Part shown: positions 13,113 to 16,039 of the stretch, one piece after another
How positions within the stretch are numbered: the first letter of the stretch is position 1
Layout: the number at the start of each line of letters is the position of its first letter
Assembly (NCBI GenBank): GCA_964531745.1
Contig: CAZHFX010000021.1
Location: 1-16,039 of the forward strand
Direction of reading: 5' to 3'
Length of the DNA: 16,039 nt
Origin: JACRFW01 sp964531745
GTDB lineage: Bacteria > Patescibacteriota > Patescibacteriia > Magasanikbacterales > GWA2-37-8
Made by a program: the position numbers and the translations under genes
The notes under the pieces: generated by a model
What the model saw: only the letters and a program-made list of their open reading frames with translations
Databases searched by the model: none
What the model was told of the DNA's origin: nothing

Positions 13113-14573
13113 ATGGGTGCGTTCAAGGGGTTCATGTCTCGGACCAGCAAGGTCCGCGACAAGAAGACAGGGGAGCTGTTCGTAGAGCACACGTACGGCT
13201 TCCTCTGGCGCAGATTCGAAAACTGGTCGTTCCTGGGCCTCGCCTACGCCTGCCTGTACTGGGCGCGCTACAACCTGACCGTGTTCAAGAACGCGGTCAG
13301 CGACAAGATCATGTCGCCGCCGCAGTTCGGGAACATCTTCGCGGTGGGAGCCTGGGTCTACGGCCTCTCCTTCCTCGTGGTCGGCCCGCTCGTGGACAGG
13401 GTGGGCGGCCGGCGCGGCATGCTCATCGGGCTCGGAGGCACTATCGCCGTCAACCTGATCATGGGAGTCGATCTCTACGTCGTGCAGAACTGGGGATGGC
13501 CTATCCCCCTCTACGAGAGCTTCATCGTCCTGTACGCCATGAACATGTTCTTCCAGGCGTTCGGCGCGGTAGCCATCGTGAAAGTGAACCTGCCGTGGTT
13601 CCACTGCCGCGAACGCGGCGGCTTCTCGTTCATCTTCGGCGCTCTCATTTCTCTCGGCCTGTTCCTGGCCTTTGACTGGGGCGAGGCCGTGGTACAGGCA
13701 ACGCGCGCGGTCCAGAGGGGCGAGCTCAAGACCATGGCCAAGGTCTTCCAGTCGCTGTTCGGTCTCGGCGGGAGCGGCACCGACCAAAACTGGTGGGTCT
13801 TTTTCGCACCGGCGTGCGGACTGCTCGTGCTCTTCGCGCTCAACTATCTGATCGTCCGCAACTGCCCAAGCGAAGCCGGACACCATGACTTCAACACCGG
13901 CTCCGGGTCGCTCACGACCGACGATTCCGCCAAGGAAGGGACTCTCGCTACCGTGAAAAAAATCCTGACTCACCCGGTGCTCCGGTGGGTGTGCGCGATT
14001 GAGTTTTGCTCGGGAGTCCTGCGCAACGGCATCATGCACTGGTTCCCCCAGCACGCCAAGGCGATTCCCGCTTTCCGCGACAACTTCCTCAACGTTACCA
14101 ACTGGGGACTGGCGCAGTTCATCTGCGGCGTAGCCGGAGCATGGTTCGCCGGCTGGTTCTCGGACAAATTTTTCCAGAGCCGCCGCGCGCCCATGGCCGC
14201 CATCATGTACGGCGCCATGGTGCTCGCTCTTGCGGCCATGTCCGTCTTCATCGCCGGCGATCCGGTGGCGTTGAGCATCTCGGTGCTTGTGATCAGCACG
14301 GCGGTCATCGGCGTGCACGGAGTTTTCTCAGGCACCATCACGGCCGACTTCGCCGGGACCAAAAACGTCGGCCTCACGGTGGGCGTGGTGGACGGGCTCG
14401 TGTATCTTGGCACCGGCATGCAATCGTTCGCTTTGGGACACATCACCCCCGCCGGAGCCCTCAAGGCCAACCCGTTGAACTGGCAGTGGTGGCCGCTGTT
14501 CCTCCTGCCGTTCGCGCTCCTCGGCACTTTCATGGCCTTGAAAATCTGGAACGCGCGCCCGCCACCTCCGTAA
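13113..14573 (+). CDS. Major facilitator transporter, organophosphate:phosphate antiporter (GlpT/UhpT-like)
   Basis: A 486-residue, 12-TM membrane protein. The OPA class exchanges inorganic phosphate for sugar- or glycerol-phosphates. Visible marks are YACLYWARYNLTVFK (45-59), corresponding to the GlpT substrate-arginine region (RxN), the A-motif-like GPLVDRVGGRRGM (91-103), PWFHCRERGG (161-170) before TM5, and GTITADFAGTKNVG in the second half. A 45-residue polar segment between TM5 and TM6 and a DDSAKEG-containing central loop are typical spacers. The 30-residue N-terminal extension is charged. The substrate is not determinable. The gene is GC-richer than its neighbours (a 60-base sample at 13201 has 36 G+C; one at 11641 in the permease has 29), uses more AAG, has a strong Shine-Dalgarno and ends in a GC hairpin plus terminator. 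It was probably acquired. For a host with little metabolism, import of phosphorylated intermediates would be useful (inference). Confidence 0.85.
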   Translation: MGAFKGFMSRTSKVRDKKTGELFVEHTYGFLWRRFENWSFLGLAYACLYWARYNLTVFKNAVSDKIMSPPQFGNIFAVGAWVYGLSFLVVGPLVDRVGGRRGMLIGLGGTIAVNLIMGVDLYVVQNWGWPIPLYESFIVLYAMNMFFQAFGAVAIVKVNLPWFHCRERGGFSFIFGALISLGLFLAFDWGEAVVQATRAVQRGELKTMAKVFQSLFGLGGSGTDQNWWVFFAPACGLLVLFALNYLIVRNCPSEAGHHDFNTGSGSLTTDDSAKEGTLATVKKILTHPVLRWVCAIEFCSGVLRNGIMHWFPQHAKAIPAFRDNFLNVTNWGLAQFICGVAGAWFAGWFSDKFFQSRRAPMAAIMYGAMVLALAAMSVFIAGDPVALSISVLVISTAVIGVHGVFSGTITADFAGTKNVGLTVGVVDGLVYLGTGMQSFALGHITPAGALKANPLNWQWWPLFLLPFALLGTFMALKIWNARPPPP

Positions 14574-14616
14574 GCTTCTCGCCGCCGTTTCCTGACAAGG
14601 CATCGTTCTTTCTCTG

Positions 14617-14653
14617 CCCCGGGTCGGCCTCAATTTTCGGAGGCCGACCTGGG
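14617..14653 (+). terminator. GC-rich hairpin after the transporter
   Basis: GGTCGGCCTC (14622-14631) pairs with GAGGCCGACC (14640-14649) around an 8-base loop. Outer pairs CCC/GGG and one G-U extend the stem to about 14 bp. There is no T tract directly after it. It resembles the hairpin behind the receiver gene in strength and position. Confidence 0.55.
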
Positions 14654-14663
14654 CGGATGTTCT

Positions 14664-14724
14664 AAAACCGCCCGGCTCACTTTGTTTATAAACAATTTGT
14701 AAATAAAGTGAGGGCGGTTTTTTA
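14664..14724 (+). terminator. Strong intrinsic terminator between the transporter and tRNA-Trp
   Basis: AAAACCGCCC (14664-14673) pairs with GGGCGGTTTT (14712-14721). Inside it TCACTTT (14677-14683) pairs with AAAGTGA (14705-14711). The stem is followed by T residues. It shields the oppositely oriented tRNA-Trp unit from transporter transcription. Confidence 0.75.
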
Positions 14725-14727
14725 TTT

Positions 14728-14756
14728 AAAAGCAAAAGCGAGGCTTTAACCTCGCT
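14728..14756 (-). terminator. Intrinsic terminator after tRNA-Trp
   Basis: On the minus strand AGCGAGG, loop TTAAAG, CCTCGCT, then TTTTGCTTTT. It starts 11 bases after the tRNA CCA end and would close the unit read from the right edge. The same stem arms recur at 15701-15719. Confidence 0.7.
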
Positions 14757-14766
14757 AATTGCGGAC

Positions 14767-14841
14767 TGGCAGGCCCGCCCAGATTCGAACTGGGAACCTC
14801 GGTTTTGGAGACCGATGTTTTACCGTTGAAACTACAGGCCC
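14767..14841 (-). tRNA. tRNA-Trp (CCA anticodon)
   Basis: 75 bases including an encoded CCA. The acceptor GGGCCTG pairs with CGGGCCT (with G-U at pairs 1 and 6), the discriminator is G, the D stem is GTTT/AAAC, the anticodon stem is TCGGT/ACCGA around CTCCAAA (anticodon CCA), and the T stem is CCCAG/CTGGG around TTCGAAT. All arms fold. In many bacteria this tRNA is followed by secE and nusG, but here a terminator follows and a convergent transporter lies beyond it. Confidence 0.93.
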
Positions 14842-14863
14842 AAGAGGCGGATAACCGCCAAAA

Positions 14864-15685
14864 TTATTCTTTCTTCGCAGAAGCCGCGTCTTCAATTGTT
14901 CTCTCTTCTTTGGTTAGAACCACCGCCAGCATAAAAGCGAGGAGCGCCAGGAAATGAACGAAGCCGACTGGCACCCTAAATAACATGAAAACGATGGCGA
15001 TAAGGCTGGGCAAGGTGGAGGCAAAAAGCCCGACCACGAAAAGTTCGCTCCATTTCCAGCCGCGATGCACTATGGCCGAGACAAAATACGTAATAAAACT
15101 GACAAAAAGAATGGACCAAAGTTTACCAAGAGTGAAGCCTAAAAAAGCGATAACGAGCAAACCGCCCATCAACAAAGCGAGCATTCCCGGAGTGGAGTAA
15201 ACGGTGATTTTCTGTACCAGCTCGGCTTTCGTGATAGAGTAATCGGGAAAATTCTTCCAGGTTTGCGCCTTGGTCTGGCCGCTCGCGCCGTCGGTCATTT
15301 CTATTCCTTCTTTGTCTACCCGTATGCCGCTGTCCGCGTCGCCCTTTAGATAACTCGCCAGGGCGATGCTAGTGGTGGAAACCGTGTCCACCACGAACAC
15401 AAAACCGCTTTCTCGGTCGCGATAAACGTAAGGCTGGGGAAAACCGGTAACAGTGAGGGCGCCTTGCTTGAGCGTGGCCCGAAAATCAGGGACGTTGCTC
15501 ATTACCTTGTCTTTCAGCTCGCGCGCGGCGGAAGGAAGGCTGACGACAAATGGCGCGGCGCTGGCCAAAGCCAGCAGGGCCATAAGAAGAAAAAAATATT
15601 TCCACGCCGCGCGGGCGGCCTGTTTTTGTTGTTTCAACCAAGCCAAACTCCCGAGACTGCGATAGAAATTTAAGAGGAAGCTCAT
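14864..15685 (-). CDS. DUF1189 family membrane protein
   Basis: 273 residues. One TM (about 29-50) is followed by an extracytoplasmic domain of about 110 residues (50-165) containing VPDFRATLKQGALTV and FVFVVDTVST, then four TMs (about 166-186, 190-206, 213-236, 239-257) and a short charged tail. This layout and the KQGALTV segment are characteristic of DUF1189, a family of unknown function that I recall as common in Firmicutes and CPR. It starts at ATG 15685, only 8 bases after a terminator-like hairpin (15694-15719), so it may depend on read-through from rpmG or on attenuation. tRNA-Trp lies 22 bases downstream of its stop. No Shine-Dalgarno is present. Confidence 0.8.
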   Translation of the reverse strand: MSFLLNFYRSLGSLAWLKQQKQAARAAWKYFFLLMALLALASAAPFVVSLPSAARELKDKVMSNVPDFRATLKQGALTVTGFPQPYVYRDRESGFVFVVDTVSTTSIALASYLKGDADSGIRVDKEGIEMTDGASGQTKAQTWKNFPDYSITKAELVQKITVYSTPGMLALLMGGLLVIAFLGFTLGKLWSILFVSFITYFVSAIVHRGWKWSELFVVGLFASTLPSLIAIVFMLFRVPVGFVHFLALLAFMLAVVLTKEERTIEDAASAKKE

Positions 15686-15693
15686 AGTTGTAT

Positions 15694-15719
15694 TAAAGAA
15701 AGCGAGGGAAAACCTCGCT
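15694..15719 (-). terminator. Terminator-like hairpin between rpmG and DUF1189
   Basis: Minus-strand AGCGAGG, loop TTTTC, CCTCGCT, then TTTCTTT. It ends 8 bases before the next start codon. The arms are identical to those after tRNA-Trp. It may fully or partly end rpmG transcription. Confidence 0.6.
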
Positions 15720-15762
15720 CCCCTTGGCTAAAAAACTATTTTGTTTCCTTGTGCGCGGTGTG

Positions 15763-15891
15763 CTATCGGCAGTGACGGCAGTACTTTTTCATTTCCAAAC
15801 GATTTTTCAACGTTTTCTTGTTCTTGGAGCTGAAATAGTTGGCGCGCTTGCAAACCGAGCACTCCAGCTTGATCATGTTGTCTTGCGACAT
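15763..15891 (-). CDS. rpmG: 50S ribosomal protein L33, with premature amber stop
   Basis: L33 is a small protein of the large ribosomal subunit near the E site. From ATG 15891 the frame gives 42 residues with the zinc-type cysteine pairs CSVC (11-14) and CRHC (38-41), NYFSSKNKKTLKNRLEMKKYC between them, then TAG at 15765-15763. Beyond the stop the same frame continues with HTAHKETK and a second TAG (15738-15736). Family members end in CRKHTxHKETK, so the amber stands exactly where a lysine is expected (AAG to TAG), and an intact gene would span 15736-15891 with 51 residues. TAG also ends secA, secF and other genes here, so it is not a sense codon in general. Sequencing error, a recent tolerated truncation or read-through are all possible. 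The zinc site is complete, so function may survive. Confidence 0.87.
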   Translation of the reverse strand: MSQDNMIKLECSVCKRANYFSSKNKKTLKNRLEMKKYCRHCR

Positions 15892-15922
15892 ACGGAAAAA
15901 TATTTAAGAACGACTGGGGAGT

Positions 15923-15951
15923 AGTTTACCACAACCATGCTAATAAATCAA
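15923..15951 (-). promoter_or_regulatory. Putative rpmG promoter
   Basis: Minus-strand TTGATT (15951-15946), a 17-base spacer and TAAACT (15928-15923). The predicted leader is about 25 bases. It lies between tRNA-Thr and rpmG, so rpmG may be transcribed separately or with the tRNA. Confidence 0.45.
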
Positions 15952-15982
15952 GGCCGGGCGATGTTGATCGGACGTTAGAAAC

Positions 15983-16039
15983 TGGAGCCGTTGAGCGGAT
16001 TTGAACCGCTGACCACCTCCTTACCATGGAGGTGCTCTA
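15983..16039 (-). tRNA. tRNA-Thr (GGT anticodon), 5' end outside the window
   Basis: 57 bases of the 3' part: the end of the D arm (TAGAGCA), the anticodon stem CCTCC/GGAGG around ATGGTAA (anticodon GGT), the T arm AGCGG/CCGCT around TTCAAAT, acceptor CAACGGC, and the 3' end with an encoded CCA at 15985-15983. The 5' acceptor strand lies beyond position 16039. Confidence 0.9.

Noticed and set aside
13070..13675. Open frame of 201 codons overlapping the transporter start
   Set aside because: Arg/Pro-rich out-of-frame translation of the transporter with no recognisable feature.
13098..14318. Long antisense open frame of 406 codons opposite the OPA transporter
   Set aside because: It is a shadow of a GC-rich gene: biased His/Arg/Glu/Asp composition, no domain, no start signals, and the transporter frame is clearly the real one.
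14767..14841. tRNA-Trp as an integration site for the transporter
   Set aside because: No integrase and no second copy of the tRNA 3' end was seen in the window, and terminators of both units lie between them.
15763..15765. TAG as a reassigned sense codon in this organism
   Set aside because: TAG ends secA, secF, the 467-residue protein, the receiver and the DUF2238-like gene at sensible family lengths.
1..16039. CRISPR arrays, insertion sequences, toxin-antitoxin or restriction genes
   Set aside because: No regularly spaced repeats, transposase motifs or such gene pairs were found on either strand.

Overview
The window looks like a piece of a small, reduced bacterial genome of the Candidate Phyla Radiation (Patescibacteria, most like Parcubacteria). 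This is inferred from gene content and style, not from a marker phylogeny. The pointers are a divergent FolD, a single-TM protein ending in a 'TIWHFP'-type motif that I associate with CPR type IV secretion-like clusters, a DUF1189 protein, SD-less start sites on nearly all genes, and a SecD carrying parvulin-like domains. All fifteen genes with a visible stop end in TAA or TAG, none in TGA.

Layout. 1-517: end of an unknown reading frame, then degenerate sequence with hairpins and an intrinsic terminator. 518-2353 (+): folD and a tRNA-dihydrouridine synthase. 2339-3919 (-): a two-gene membrane unit of unknown function. 4059-9868 (-): the Sec motor and accessory genes secA, secD, secF. A run of 10 N interrupts secA and reading-frame arithmetic shows it should be 12 bases. 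10014-10403 (-): a stand-alone receiver protein. 10550-12611 (+): a metal ABC transporter (ATPase, permease) with a Fur-family regulator, behind a promoter with a 13-bp palindrome at its predicted start point. 12547-13053 (-): a small membrane protein. 13113-14573 (+): an OPA-type major facilitator transporter. 14767-end (-): tRNA-Trp, a DUF1189 membrane protein, rpmG (L33) and a partial tRNA-Thr.

How the parts fit. SecA, SecD and SecF form the export machine. Here SecD has a complete parvulin (PPIC) prolyl-isomerase domain and a second decayed one inside its outer domain, so secretion and folding at the exit side may be physically coupled. The ABC/Fur unit reads as a self-regulated zinc (or manganese/iron) uptake operon without its binding protein. 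The receiver gene and the OPA transporter stand out: both have strong Shine-Dalgarno sites and GC-rich perfect hairpins, unlike their neighbours, and look acquired.

The most noteworthy items are the SecD-parvulin fusion, an in-frame amber codon in rpmG that replaces a lysine while the rest of the L33 tail is still encoded, the two SD-bearing genes in an SD-less background, and the putative Fur-type operator. Nothing in the window is a CRISPR array, insertion sequence or obvious defence system.
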